Notes under the pieces: generated by a model
The model's database searches: none
The model's input: the letters and a program-made list of their open reading frames with translations, nothing else
Told to the model about the DNA's origin: nothing
Made by a program: the position numbers and the translations under genes
Shown here: positions 51,301 to 54,678 of the stretch, piece after piece
Layout: every line of letters begins with the position of its first letter
Position numbering within the stretch: position 1 is the stretch's first letter
DNA from: Tubulanus polymorphus
Taxonomy: Eukaryota; Nemertea; Palaeonemertea; Tubulaniformes; Tubulanidae
Assembly: GCF_964204645.1 (NCBI RefSeq)
Contig: NC_134034.1
Span: forward strand, 11,804,462-11,868,461
Direction: 5' to 3'
DNA: 64,000 nt

Positions 51301-53573
51301 GTTAACCTCCTCGATCCAGTTCCACTTTTCGGCTTAAGAGTTAACTCATCGAAAATGAACTGAATTTGTGGAACTGATCCTGGGGCCGGTTTTATAGACT
51401 GGGGTTAACTTTTTTAACCCAGGCGCGTTCATTTTCAATTGAGTTAACCCCGGGATTAAAGCTGATACCAGTCTATAAAACCGACCCCGGCTTAAGGTTG
51501 ATACTAGGCTATGAAAACGCCCCGTATTTTCCGGAAGGTTACGAAACTGTTGAAGTGAAACAGTCGAAGAAGACTGGATCAACACTGTTGATAATAATAA
51601 ATAACGTTACGAATTCCACATTTCACTTCTACAGAACAAAAATTGGTTTCGATCAAAAATAATATCATTTTTATACATATATATTTTCCGATGAAGTATT
51701 AGTTCAAAATTTGTGGCGACATATGTTCGAAATCTGAAACGTTTAATTGTAATTAGATGCCGTTGAGTTTTTTTCGTCTGCAACATGTGACCGAAGTAAA
51801 AACATGTGCTAAAACGTATTGTATAGGAAAGAAATCAGCGCTTAAACACATCGGGTGAACACTCAGTTAATACGGTACGTGAGCGTGTTTGCAGAATTGT
51901 TATTGATTGAAAAAGTCCTACGCTCTAAAAAAAAAAAAACATTGAATGATTTCAAAATTTCCTCCGATATAAGATATAAGAACCAACTATACAAATTAAA
52001 ACCGTTATTAAAACTGAAAAAAAACTGATATATTTTCAAATCTTTAATCATCGTAGGTGAATTCAAAGTTGGGTTTGTGTGAATCGGTGTGCGCTGGGGG
52101 ATCACAGATTTTATAAGCCTTCATTAGCTTCATCTAATCTCCTGCACCCAGTTCCACAGTTGTGAGTTAGAGTTAACTCTGAGTTAAAGTTAGTTCATTT
52201 TCAATGTTTTAACCCAGGGTCAAATCTTAACTCAGAACTGTGGAACTGGACCCAGCACATTATATTCAAATATTTCATATGTGTATATTCTCGTATATCT
52301 CTGGTAATTTACGACGTAATGTTGTAATTTATTGTGGAAATAAAATTATTATTGAATTATCATTATTAATTGTTATAATATAGAAAGTGATTATTTTAAA
52401 ACTGATTATGGCTCACGCTAGTTACGCCGGTATACGTGCGACGTGACGTCGAATGCCACTCTAAACAATATCATTTTGATTGATAATAATAACGGTGTTG
52501 TCTATTGTCCTCCGAAGGTCCATTTCTATATAGAAGACTGACTTGACCCGAATCGTATTCAGAGAACAGATAGATATATATATTGAAAGGGCGACATCCG
52601 TTTATCGCCCGTGTATGTCATAGTAGAATAAAGAAAAAACAATTTAATTTTTTAAAAGATGAAGTATATACTTTATGAAGGCGTTTGAAACCATTAAGAC
52701 GGTAAAAGTAATTTATAACGCCACTGTTGAGACAGATGAAACGGTGTTTTCATTGAATTTGAGTAAGATTGTGCAAATCTGTTCTCTAAAAAACTGTTTT
52801 CGCGTTAAAAGAGCGGCGCATTTAGAAGTCCCGTTATTTGATTACGTAACAGACGGGGTGGAGTAAGTTCTAACCTTGGACCCGATAAACGAAAATTTTA
52901 GATTGCAGCTCCTGGTGTTGAACCCGACTGGCTCAATTCGACTCTAATTCAGGCAAACGCCTAGGGTAAAGTTAATAATGCCAATCTATAAAACTAGCCC
53001 CACAAGTTCAACCGAGATATAGTAACTGTTTACAATGTTGGAATACTTTTAAATGATTTATAAAAATTCGCTTGAAGAATAACGAACAAAAAAACGAATC
53101 CATTTCTACGTGAGAGTCTTTCATCGATGGTTGATAACCCGAGGAAACATTTCGAATTTAAATTCTATTCTCGGTGAAGGATTTTTTTAGATAATTGTTT
53201 AGGGACTAAATCGTAGTATGATCGTAGTATTATAATATAATAATAGAAGCCCATGCTCTTAGACGAGAAGAATAGAATACGTAATAAGATAATGATAGAA
53301 TGAAACCCGCTATCACACCTGACACCCGGAGAAGTCCAAAAACTTCTTTCGATTTCAATTCTTCGTAGAAAAGTTTCGTTTTCGATCTATTTTGAATTTA
53401 GTGGGTTTCAATCTTATATATTCACGTTCTTATCGCTAGATTTAATCGCCGTCTTACCCTTTGATAGCGTTATCTGAGTCCATATCCATGTCGAGCACGT
53501 TACCATTAGTCCGTTGAAGGACGAACAAAGCGAGTAGAATAGCCCGCATGAGCGGGTTACAGGCGTTAGCCAT
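283..53573 (-). CDS. Giant secreted mucin/SCO-spondin-like multidomain protein (87 exons, 3' end outside window)
   Basis: This gene was assembled by hand from splice sites. Every junction keeps frame, and the coding sum is about 24,103 nt (about 8,034 residues) without a stop. The order is signal peptide, EMI-like, five EGF-like, three VWD-C8-TIL assemblies (with a D' region between the second and third), PTS linkers with TIL/VWC/LDLa, 17 copies of an unrecognised two-Cys domain alternating with PTS, then VWC/TIL-like modules. Proteins with VWD-C8-TIL plus PTS are secreted, disulfide-linked and form gels or matrices. An N-terminal EMI with LDLa is reminiscent of SCO-spondin, while the long PTS regions are mucin-like. 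Most module-bounding introns are phase 1. The 3' end lies left of position 283. Orthology to a named gene is not claimed. Exon borders are predictions and one junction (38564/38091) needs a GC donor. Confidence 0.9.
515..1152 (-). CDS. Exons 85-86: TIL-like and VWC-like modules
   Basis: Exon 85 (821-1152) has 14 cysteines, including [20 protein letters not shown] and [16 protein letters not shown]. The latter strongly resembles the [13 protein letters not shown] end of exon 28, so this TIL-VWC cassette is a duplicate of the one near 35.4 kb. Exon 86 (515-593) closes a VWC-like module with [10 protein letters not shown]. The junction is phase 0. Confidence 0.78.
1280..1665. repeat. 66-bp tandem repeat carrying a hairpin, about six copies
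   Basis: TACCACCAGGATTC starts at 1291, 1357, 1423, 1489, 1555 and 1621, an exact 66-bp period. Two copies have a perfect inverted repeat, CAGGATTCA-n6-TGAATCCTG; others have one arm changed (AAACCTG). It lies in the intron between exons 84 and 85. Confidence 0.9.
1691..2163 (-). CDS. Exons 83-84: PTS linker and VWC module
   Basis: Exon 83 (2013-2163) encodes a Thr/Val-rich PTS stretch, then [13 protein letters not shown]. Exon 84 (1691-1865) encodes [17 protein letters not shown] to DCCNTRC, with the CC-x-x-x-C ending of a VWC domain and several N-glycosylation motifs (NET, NAT). It ends in phase 1 at GTAAGT. Confidence 0.75.
2569..2684 (-). CDS. Exon 82: VWC core
   Basis: A 116-nt exon (phase 0-2) encodes [20 protein letters not shown] and KCGLD, the C-x-x-C-x-C core of a VWC module. 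It joins exon 83 in phase 2, which completes a Cys codon (TG + C). Confidence 0.72.
3553..3833 (-). CDS. Exon 81: Cys-rich module
   Basis: A 281-nt exon (phase 1-0) encodes about 94 residues with ten cysteines ([20 protein letters not shown] ... [15 protein letters not shown]). The N-terminal SC-x3-TC-x3-C pattern has the look of a VWC/TIL-type knot, but I cannot assign it. It continues into exon 82. Confidence 0.68.
3987..4128. mobile_element. Fold-back element with GGGGCC termini
   Basis: A segment of about 142 bp begins GGGGCCGGTTCCATAGTC and ends TACTATGTAACTGGCCCC, with internal AAGACC/GGTCTTAA inverted repeats. It ends about eight bases from the predicted micro-exon at 4136. Confidence 0.6.
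4136..4154 (-). CDS. Exon 80: predicted 19-nt micro-exon
   Basis: The exon before ends in phase 0 and the one after begins in phase 1, so something must supply one extra base. A 19-nt segment with a CCAG acceptor and a perfect GTAAGT donor, coding W-L-N-S-C-D, does this exactly. A fold-back repeat sits about ten bases downstream. The evidence is frame logic only. Confidence 0.5.
4442..4728 (-). CDS. Exon 79: Cys-rich module of unknown type
   Basis: A 287-nt exon (phase 1-0) encodes about 95 residues with nine cysteines ([15 protein letters not shown], then C at [21 protein letters not shown]). I recognise no family in it. It carries a possible N-glycosylation site near its end (DNNTQS). The reverse-strand frame over the same bases is a shadow. 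Confidence 0.65.
5403..5547. repeat. ~44-bp tandem repeat, four copies
   Basis: GTTATGTTCAATTAAGGGTT...TGTAGCA recurs four times with small changes, in the intron between exons 78 and 79. Confidence 0.75.
5564..6234 (-). CDS. Exons 77-78: VWC-like module
   Basis: Exon 77 (6062-6234) encodes [18 protein letters not shown] and CCSQQQC. Exon 78 (5564-5645) closes with [10 protein letters not shown] and a short PTS tail. The closing CC-x-C and the internal phase-0 intron match the other split VWC modules of the gene. The first half is atypical, so VWC is the best but not the only reading. Confidence 0.7.
6549..6641 (-). CDS. Exon 76: PTS linker after the array
   Basis: A 93-nt phase 1-1 exon encodes [20 protein letters not shown] and similar residues. 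It closes the mucin part and leads to the C-terminal Cys-rich modules. Confidence 0.78.
6724..7528 (-). CDS. Array unit 1: exons 73-75, PTS linker and two-Cys domain
   Basis: The PTS exon is 7370-7528 (53 codons), exon A 7010-7281 and exon B 6724-6898. This is the last copy of the two-Cys domain in protein order. It carries the ETSLDKTTW and ADKKPT variants. Confidence 0.87.
7621..8425 (-). CDS. Array unit 2: exons 70-72, PTS linker and two-Cys domain
   Basis: The PTS exon is 8267-8425, exon A 7907-8178 and exon B 7621-7795. It carries the ETSVDKTTW and ADKTPT variants, as unit 6 does. Frame is kept throughout. Confidence 0.87.
8518..9237 (-). CDS. Array unit 3: exons 67-69, short PTS linker and two-Cys domain
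   Basis: The PTS exon is 9154-9237 (84 nt, a diverged linker), exon A 8794-9065 and exon B 8518-8692. The intron between A and B is 10 bp shorter than in the other units, which shifts the spacing to 887 bp. Confidence 0.86.
9338..10141 (-). CDS. Array unit 4: exons 64-66, diverged two-Cys domain
   Basis: The PTS exon is 9983-10141 and is like the others, but exon A (9623-9894) and exon B (9338-9512) are the most diverged of the array ([39 protein letters not shown]). The exon A donor is GTATTT. Lengths and phases are unchanged, so it looks functional and older than its neighbours. Confidence 0.86.
10234..11038 (-). CDS. Array unit 5: exons 61-63, PTS linker and two-Cys domain
   Basis: The PTS exon is 10880-11038 (159 nt), exon A 10520-10791 and exon B 10234-10408. 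It is almost identical to unit 1, including the introns, except for a Leu-to-Val change in ETS[L/V]DKTTW. Confidence 0.87.
11131..11905 (-). CDS. Array unit 6: exons 58-60, PTS linker and two-Cys domain
   Basis: The PTS exon is 11777-11905 (129 nt, two pentapeptide pairs fewer than the long form), exon A 11417-11688 and exon B 11131-11305. The domain carries the ETSVDKTTW and ADKTPT variants, as unit 2 does. Confidence 0.87.
11998..12727 (-). CDS. Array unit 7: exons 55-57, short PTS linker and two-Cys domain
   Basis: The PTS exon is only 84 nt (12644-12727), exon A is 12284-12555 and exon B is 11998-12172. The short linker lacks several 15-bp repeats found in neighbours. The domain carries the ETSLDKTTW and ADKTPT variants. 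Confidence 0.86.
12820..13624 (-). CDS. Array unit 8: exons 52-54, PTS linker and two-Cys domain
   Basis: The PTS exon is 13466-13624 (53 codons of P-G-T-T-P repeats), exon A 13106-13377 and exon B 12820-12994. The protein is nearly the same as unit 9 ([15 protein letters not shown] variants). All three exons keep frame. Confidence 0.87.
13717..14274 (-). CDS. Array unit 9: exons 50-51, two-Cys domain
   Basis: Exon A is 14003-14274 and exon B is 13717-13891. The domain runs 142 residues from [15 protein letters not shown] to [10 protein letters not shown]. Shared features are [19 protein letters not shown], a Val-rich strand [23 protein letters not shown] at the exon A end (GTATGT donor) and [14 protein letters not shown] in exon B (GTTTGA donor). 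Confidence 0.87.
14351..14473 (-). CDS. Exon 49: PTS linker with P-G-T-T-P repeats
   Basis: A 123-nt phase 1-1 exon encodes [20 protein letters not shown] and similar pentapeptides. It opens the nine-unit array and has a GTACGA donor. It shares the five-residue repeat of the other array linkers but is more diverged. Confidence 0.75.
14811..23075 (-). CDS. Exon 48: giant 8.27-kb mucin exon with three two-Cys domains
   Basis: One open exon of 2,755 codons is bounded by phase-1 splice sites (acceptor CCAG at 23076-23079, with a tandem CAG three bases on; donor GTAAGT at 14805-14810). It holds three PTS blocks (about 23075-19545, 19100-17815 and 17360-15255) and three copies of the two-Cys domain. 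The first block is built from a 33-residue (99-bp) repeat of the type [20 protein letters not shown], with about 30 degenerate copies. Ser, Thr and Pro dominate, so dense O-glycosylation is expected. The opposite strand is also open over long stretches because of the repeat, not because it codes. Confidence 0.92.
14824..15249 (-). other. Two-Cys domain copy 8, at the end of the giant exon
   Basis: This copy has 142 residues from [20 protein letters not shown] to YVWACIFER. Motifs are [30 protein letters not shown] and [11 protein letters not shown]. It is more diverged than copies 6 and 7 and contains an N-glycosylation motif (SNTT). The exon ends five codons after the last Cys, so the domain abuts the splice donor. 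Confidence 0.83.
17395..17805 (-). other. Two-Cys domain copy 7, inside the giant exon
   Basis: This copy has 137 residues from [19 protein letters not shown] to KACIDLK. It carries an extra Cys near the start (VPDCAIYSY where copy 6 has Ser). It is otherwise nearly identical to copy 6 and is followed by a similar PTS lead-in (TYPSLP, then TTTIPKTSV-like residues). Confidence 0.85.
19129..19539 (-). other. Two-Cys domain copy 6, inside the giant exon
   Basis: Coordinates run from the codon of the first Cys ([18 protein letters not shown]) to that of the last (AEIKACIDL), 137 residues. Motifs are [49 protein letters not shown] and [13 protein letters not shown]. It is about 90% identical to copy 7, so the two arose by a recent duplication of domain plus PTS. 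Confidence 0.85.
23368..23503 (-). other. Orphan PTS-like reading frame, probably not a constitutive exon
   Basis: An open frame of about 45 residues rich in Pro/Thr/His ends at a good-looking GTAAGC donor. An in-phase acceptor exists (ACACCAG), but the end is phase 2, while the next exon needs phase 1. Including it would therefore break the frame. It may be a decayed linker exon or chance. Confidence 0.3.
24054..24515 (-). CDS. Exon 47: copy 5 of the unrecognised two-Cys domain
   Basis: A 462-nt phase 1-1 exon encodes the longest copy, 149 residues from [12 protein letters not shown] to KIWACIEP. Its motifs ([52 protein letters not shown]) bridge the exon 41/43/45 type and the giant-exon type. 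It joins in frame directly to the giant exon. Confidence 0.83.
24794..24823 (-). CDS. Exon 46: 30-nt PTS mini-exon
   Basis: A ten-codon phase 1-1 exon ([10 protein letters not shown]) has an AG acceptor and a GTAAGT donor. It is supported by sharing the linker composition and phase of exons 40, 42 and 44 and by lying between copies 4 and 5, where a linker is expected. Confidence 0.62.
25509..25949 (-). CDS. Exon 45: copy 4 of the unrecognised two-Cys domain
   Basis: A 441-nt phase 1-1 exon encodes 143 residues between its terminal cysteines ([12 protein letters not shown] to VFACIEPS). Shared motifs are [42 protein letters not shown] and [11 protein letters not shown]. The start [10 protein letters not shown] links it to the VLIN-x-R-x-DLV start of the copies in the giant exon. 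Confidence 0.82.
26249..26335 (-). CDS. Exon 44: 87-nt PTS linker
   Basis: This phase 1-1 exon encodes [20 protein letters not shown] and more Thr/Pro. It is a near duplicate of exon 42 and joins copies 3 and 4 of the two-Cys domain. Confidence 0.78.
26547..26996 (-). CDS. Exon 43: copy 3 of the unrecognised two-Cys domain
   Basis: A 450-nt phase 1-1 exon encodes 143 residues from PSCKRAD to SVCMEPG. It is close to copy 2 ([57 protein letters not shown]). The ends of the exon coincide with the ends of the domain, so it is a portable one-exon module. Confidence 0.82.
27212..27298 (-). CDS. Exon 42: 87-nt PTS linker
   Basis: This symmetrical phase 1-1 exon encodes 29 residues such as [20 protein letters not shown]. 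It is very similar to exons 40 and 44, so it descends from the same duplicated linker. It lies between domain copies 2 and 3. Confidence 0.78.
27740..28183 (-). CDS. Exon 41: copy 2 of the unrecognised two-Cys domain
   Basis: A single 444-nt phase 1-1 exon encodes 141 residues from the first Cys (PTCNRAN) to the last (VFVCMEL). Shared motifs with exons 43 and 45 include [36 protein letters not shown], a Trp in N-G-E-W-V-K-V and [12 protein letters not shown]. The flanks are 87-nt PTS exons, so domain and linker alternate. There is no intron at the site where copy 1 and the array copies are split. Confidence 0.82.
28582..29219 (-). CDS. Exons 39-40: short PTS exons
   Basis: Exon 39 (29160-29219, 60 nt) and exon 40 (28582-28668, 87 nt) encode almost pure Thr/Pro/Ser/Ala, for example [15 protein letters not shown]. 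Both are symmetrical phase 1-1 with good acceptors and GTGAGT/GTAAGT donors. Exon 40 has the same length as, and similar sequence to, exons 42 and 44, so the three are duplicates of one linker exon. Dense O-glycosylation is expected. Confidence 0.75.
29714..30319 (-). CDS. Exons 37-38: VWC module
   Basis: Exon 37 (30221-30319) encodes [18 protein letters not shown], the core of a VWC domain. Exon 38 (29714-29768) gives its CC-x-C ending (TGCCVCRPP). The intron inside the domain is phase 0, as in the other split VWC modules of this gene. The first exon contains an N-glycosylation motif (NGS). Confidence 0.83.
30667..30953 (-). CDS. Exon 36: PTS linker and LDL-receptor class A module
   Basis: The exon starts with about 45 Thr/Pro/Ser residues. 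It then encodes an LDLa module with the calcium-binding signature: [17 protein letters not shown] followed by [13 protein letters not shown]. The acidic D-C-x-D-G-S-D-E motif is intact, so calcium binding is likely. LDLa modules in secreted matrix proteins usually mediate protein or lipid binding, and SCO-spondin has a cluster of them. Here there is only one. It is followed by a VWC module in exons 37-38. Confidence 0.88.
31309..32028 (-). CDS. Exons 33-35: end of TIL-like module and a VWC module
   Basis: Exon 33 (31928-32028) completes the TIL-like module begun in exon 32 ([16 protein letters not shown]). Exon 34 (31469-31588) and exon 35 (31309-31354) form a Cys-rich VWC-like module ending in CCHCKK. 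The exon 34 donor is not clear-cut: GTTAGT (after ACAGGG) is the choice that keeps frame into exon 35, and a second in-frame choice (GTATCT) lies a few bases further. An AACAAT microsatellite sits in the intron between exons 33 and 34. Confidence 0.68.
31656..31733. repeat. AACAAT microsatellite
   Basis: A run of about twelve AACAAT units is followed by AAT and GAT units, in the intron between exons 33 and 34. Confidence 0.9.
32474..33475 (-). CDS. Exons 31-32: copy 1 of the unrecognised two-Cys domain, plus PTS and TIL start
   Basis: Exon 31 (33165-33475) and exon 32 (32474-32810) encode 144 residues from a first Cys (GCIKS) to a last Cys (VLECID). They share the pattern of the other 16 copies: hydrophobic strands, a central Trp (GYEWTAEY), F/V-x-P, then K-K-L-T-I-Y and a terminal I-K-I-E-V-L-E-C. 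The two exons meet in phase 0 exactly before V-F-T-P, the same place as the V-T-T-P junction in the nine array units. Exon 32 continues into a PTS stretch and the start of a TIL-like module. I do not recognise the domain; a divergent F5/8C-type sandwich is possible. Confidence 0.75.
33534..33785. mobile_element. MITE related to the GGATCC family
   Basis: A 252-bp segment begins CAGGCACGGATCCAGAGG and ends TTGGATCCGCACCTG. The termini match those of the 54.4-kb element with a few changes. It lies just upstream (in gene direction) of exon 31. Confidence 0.55.
34212..35731 (-). CDS. Exons 27-30: PTS linker, TIL and VWC modules
   Basis: Exon 27 (35663-35731) is a 23-residue Thr/Pro/Ser linker (phase 1-1). 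Exon 28 (35222-35454) is a TIL-like module ending [13 protein letters not shown]. Exons 29 and 30 (34582-34680, 34212-34320) together form a VWC module, with [13 protein letters not shown] in the first and the closing CCPSC in the second, followed by a short PTS tail. The TIL-then-VWC pairing with an intron inside the VWC recurs several times downstream, so it looks like a duplicated cassette. Confidence 0.82.
35873..38937 (-). CDS. Exons 21-26: third VWD-C8-TIL assembly (D3)
   Basis: Exons 21-22 (38564-38937, 37796-38091) encode the best-preserved VWD domain: [19 protein letters not shown] near the start and [11 protein letters not shown] near the end. Exon 23 (36941-37100) is a classical C8 with [17 protein letters not shown]. 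Exons 24-26 (36536-36751, 36035-36134, 35873-35943) are a Cys-rich TIL region followed by the first Ser/Thr/Pro residues. The exon 21-22 junction keeps frame only if exon 21 ends at a GC donor (GATG|GCACGT); the nearby GT donor four bases further would shift the frame and hit a stop. Confidence 0.87.
37145..37288. repeat. 48-bp tandem repeat, three copies
   Basis: Copies start at 37145, 37193 and 37241 and are nearly identical (TACAGATTATAC...GGTCCACAGTCAAA). The right part matches the degenerate repeat at 37576-37760, so the fold-back element next door was inserted into this array. Confidence 0.85.
37298..37575. mobile_element. Long inverted-repeat (fold-back) element
   Basis: Two arms of about 113 bp (37298-37410 and 37463-37575) are near-perfect reverse complements around a 52-bp spacer. 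The outer end is CACAATA-GGGTTATAGGCC. It sits inside a local tandem repeat of the host intron. A transcript through it would form a very stable hairpin. Confidence 0.85.
37576..37760. repeat. Degenerate ~38-bp tandem repeat
   Basis: At least four diverged copies of GAACTGGGTCCACAGTCAAA plus a short spacer occur. The unit resembles one end of the dispersed fold-back family (see 52145-52256). Confidence 0.6.
38383..38458. repeat. 76-bp palindromic element
   Basis: The termini GCCCAACGCA and TGCGTTGGGC are perfect inverted repeats, and the inside has further GGAAAC/GTTTCC symmetry. It looks like a small MITE or fold-back element in the intron between exons 21 and 22. Confidence 0.6.
39417..40252 (-). 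CDS. Exons 19-20: D'-like Cys-rich region between D2 and D3
   Basis: Exon 19 (40137-40252) and exon 20 (39417-39710) encode a short VWC-like part followed by a TIL-like module, [18 protein letters not shown]...[17 protein letters not shown]. In VWF and mucins this place between D2 and D3 is the D' (TIL'-E') region. The Cys count and the E-x-x-C-x-C ending fit that reading. Exon 20 is symmetrical, phase 2-2. Confidence 0.8.
40375..43577 (-). CDS. Exons 14-18: second VWD-C8-TIL assembly (D2)
   Basis: Exons 14-16 (43290-43577, 42646-42900, 41496-41674) encode a VWD domain starting [20 protein letters not shown]. Exon 17 (40731-40919) is C8 with V-S-D-W-R-T-E...C. Exon 18 (40375-40496) is TIL ([18 protein letters not shown]...). 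The position that reads CGLCG in the first and third assemblies reads CGTYN here, so the vicinal Cys pair is lost in this copy. A LINE fragment and a SINE-like repeat lie in the intron between exons 15 and 16. Confidence 0.9.
41889..42165 (+). repeat. Dispersed ~250-bp repeat, copy 1
   Basis: This segment and 47127-47357 share a series of blocks in the same order (CTACTGTGG, GGATTCC-CTTATGG-AAGCGAGG, TTCAATTT, GAACTTTTCT, TCGGGAGCCT, TTCAGCTCAAA-like). It ends next to the LINE fragment. Its class is unknown. Confidence 0.55.
42172..42580 (-). mobile_element. 3' fragment of a LINE retrotransposon in an intron
   Basis: A minus-strand frame of 77 codons (42347-42580) contains [20 protein letters not shown] followed by L-L-N-E-Q-R. 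This is the C-x-x-C...H-F-L-x-x-C zinc-finger-like end found after the reverse transcriptase of many LINE families. About 150 bases further the copy ends in a short tandem tail (TCGTAA-type, 42172-42197), as CR1/L2-like elements do. It is 5' truncated and lies in the same orientation as the host gene, in the intron between exons 15 and 16. Confidence 0.7.
42957..43195 (-). repeat. Dispersed repeat, inverted partner of 44550-44850
   Basis: TTGATGACGTAGTGCACATC, then GACTCACACAGAACG and CATACTAGGTATCAATGTAT reappear as the reverse complement at 44552-44635. Both lie in introns that flank exons 13 and 14. Confidence 0.6.
43650..43985. repeat. 51-bp tandem repeat, decaying
   Basis: Two or three good copies of TTAAGTTGTTGGATTGGCTA...GACTGGCCCC are flanked by more diverged ones. 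The GGCCCC end and the AAGACC motif link it to the fold-back element at 3987-4128. Confidence 0.7.
44214..47527 (-). CDS. Exons 8-13: first VWD-C8-TIL assembly (D1)
   Basis: Exon 8 (47492-47527) is a 36-nt linker. Exons 9-11 (46851-47056, 46309-46456, 45893-46140) encode a VWD domain that begins [17 protein letters not shown] and contains the vicinal CGLCG motif in [17 protein letters not shown]. Exon 12 (45133-45364) is the C8 domain, with the terminal S-Q-W-R-T-P...C signature. Exon 13 (44214-44457) is a canonical TIL domain ([18 protein letters not shown]...). In VWF and gel-forming mucins the CGLC motif of such D domains is tied to disulfide assembly of multimers. All junctions keep frame. 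Confidence 0.9.
44550..44850 (+). repeat. Dispersed repeat, inverted partner of 42957-43195
   Basis: ACATTGATACCTAGTACGCG ... GATGCGCACTACGTCATCAA matches the reverse complement of the element at 42957-43195, and a second GTGCACTGCGTCATCGATAT block lies near 44813. The class is unknown. Confidence 0.6.
45511..45563 (-). mobile_element. tRNA-like (SINE-type) remnant
   Basis: On the minus strand, GTGTGGCCGAGTGGTTAGAG (an A-box and D-arm like those of tRNA-Ser/Leu) is followed after a few bases by GGGTTTCGAATCCC (a B-box with one extra T). The anticodon arm is missing, so this is not a functional tRNA but a truncated tRNA-derived sequence. Confidence 0.6.
47127..47357 (+). repeat. Dispersed ~250-bp repeat, copy 2
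   Basis: This is the second copy of the repeat at 41889-42165, also in an intron of the giant gene (between exons 8 and 9) and in the same orientation. Confidence 0.55.
47943..49426 (-). CDS. Exons 4-7: five EGF-like modules
   Basis: Exon 4 (49328-49426), exon 5 (48785-48976), exon 6 (48322-48426) and exon 7 (47943-48050) encode five EGF-like modules, two of them in exon 5. Each has the six-Cys spacing with C-x-C pairs, for example [20 protein letters not shown]. Exon 6 is the most divergent. All four exons are symmetrical phase 1-1, the arrangement expected from exon shuffling. EGF modules between an EMI domain and VWD domains probably act as a spacer or a protein-binding stalk. I see no clear calcium-binding D-x-D/N-E signature. 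Confidence 0.85.
50072..50885 (-). CDS. Exons 2-3: EMI-like domain
   Basis: Exon 2 (50670-50885, 216 nt) and exon 3 (50072-50163, 92 nt) encode about 100 residues that start at GHFCPKY and close with [13 protein letters not shown]. The CC-x-G-W-x-G-x-x-C ending is the hallmark of an EMI domain, a small Cys-rich module found near the N terminus of SCO-spondin, emilins and multimerins. The middle is Lys/Glu-rich and less typical. The donors are GTACGT and GTAATA. Exon 3 ends in phase 1, which starts the long run of phase-1 modules. Confidence 0.75.
51384..51491. repeat. Fold-back element with CCGGTTTTATAGACTGG termini
   Basis: The segment opens GGGGCCGGTTTTATAGACTGG-like and closes with CCAGTCTATAAAACCG-like sequence, a long inverted repeat around the shared GTTCATTTTCAATTGAG core. 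It is adjacent to a copy of the dispersed fold-back family. Confidence 0.6.
52145..52256. repeat. Dispersed fold-back repeat family, clearest copy
   Basis: The copy runs from CACCCAGTTCCACAGTTGTG to GAACTGTGGAACTGGACCC, with GAGTTAACTCTGAGTTA inside, so the two halves are inverted repeats around a TTAGTTCATTTTCAAT core. Diverged copies are at about 29525-29590, 41108-41220, 47775-47880, 51308-51384, 57370-57477 and 60786-60898. Confidence 0.7.
53458..53573 (-). CDS. Exon 1: start codon and signal peptide
   Basis: The first coding exon encodes [20 protein letters not shown] followed by RTNGNVLD, a typical short N-region, a hydrophobic core (AILLALFVL) and a plausible signal-peptidase site near TNG. 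It ends in phase 2 at a GTAAGAC donor, which joins correctly to the next exon (GG + A gives Gly). A second in-frame Met nine residues in could also serve as start, but the first gives the better N-region. The following intron is 2.6 kb. Confidence 0.85.
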
Positions 53574-53727
53574 CGGACAGAGCGTTTTGATTTTCGTTTC
53601 TTGATTCACTATTCGAGCGTTTTATGTATTTTTCCGATGGAATAGACCAAAAATTATTTCAATAATGCTCTATCCTCGTTCGGCTTCCTCTTCGACGAGG
53701 TTGACAGTCGAGGTTCGGGCACGGGCC

Positions 53728-53762
53728 GTTTATATACACGCGACGGACGGTGACTCGATTGG
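53728..53762 (-). promoter_or_regulatory. Likely TATA-box promoter of the giant gene
   Basis: Read on the minus strand, a TATATAAAC box (53728-53736) lies about 155 nt upstream of the start codon at 53573, with an inverted CCAAT motif at 53758-53762 just upstream of it. A start site about 30 nt downstream of the box would give a 5' UTR of about 125 nt. The surrounding 53690-53830 is clearly more GC-rich than the neighbouring intergenic DNA. This is inferred from motifs and position only. Confidence 0.5.
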
Positions 53763-54397
53763 TCGCGAGCGATGCCGTACGGCCAATCAACGACGGAGTT
53801 TAGGCTGTCGTCATTGTTCGGCTGCCCGATCTACAGCTGTTCAGATCGGATTTTGTGGAAACGCGATGATTGACTTGTGTAACGGAATCAATGTTTCGTA
53901 TCGGATTCGTTTGCGCTGACCGGGTATTGTTTTCCGCCAAATATAAAACCACATTCTATAATGTACGAATGAACTCGGCCCGATCGATCGATCAGATCGG
54001 CTTTTTATATAATATTTGAATTACCAATTTGAAAAAGTGTTGCAGCTATGAATTCGGTAATTCGAGGGGAGGAGTATCTTTGTGGAACTGTTTGGATTCA
54101 GAGATTTAGAAAATTGATGATCTGAAAATATATAAACATAATCTGAAACATCAGTTTCTGTAAAGCGTATAGATAATTGTAGAAGCAGTTTTTCATGAAC
54201 ATTTCTTGAATGAAAATGGCGTCAGAAACATTTCAGATTATTATTATGATTATCATGATTATTATTATTATTATCGTGCAGCGAGTAAGGCGTGGAATGT
54301 GCAAAAAGAAACTAAAGATTTCATAAATTCCTCGTTTATAGTTTCTTTTTACCTTTATGGAATTAACGAAATTATCGTAGCAATTACAATCAAAAAC

Positions 54398-54678
54398 CAG
54401 GGGCGGATCCAGGTTGCCTTCCATGCCTTCCGGAAGGCAGTCAAAATTTTTAGGTTCCCTCAAAAATCAAAGTAATAAATTTTTCTTTCAACTCTGAGAA
54501 AAAAATTGCCCCTGGCATGCTTTCAAAAACGAAGTGGTGGTTTTCCGATGGAATTAGGGCGTCGCCGCTGCGCGGCTCGCTCGCTGACTCAAGTGCAGAC
54601 AATTTCTCTTATGATTACAATAATATGCCCTATTAAATCTAGGAAGGCAATCAAGTTTGCCCTCTGGATCCGCCCCTG
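54398..54678. mobile_element. MITE with CAGGGGCGGATCC termini
   Basis: A 281-bp segment begins CAGGGGCGGATCCAGG and ends CTGGATCCGCCCCTG, nearly perfect inverted termini of about 15 bp. A related element lies at 33534-33785. The termini resemble those of hAT-type MITEs, but I could not define a clean 8-bp duplication. Confidence 0.65.

Larger units (their letters stand above)
50886..53457 (-). other. Intron 1 of the giant gene (2.57 kb)
   Basis: The first intron is the largest of those mapped. It contains two adjacent fold-back elements (about 51308-51491), another at about 52145-52256 and a diverged relative near 52880-53000. I see no coding sequence in it. First introns often carry regulatory elements, but no specific site can be named here. 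Confidence 0.6.

Noticed and set aside
53665-53919. An 84-codon plus-strand frame upstream of the giant gene
   Set aside because: It overlaps the GC-rich promoter and 5' UTR of the minus-strand gene and shows no motif.
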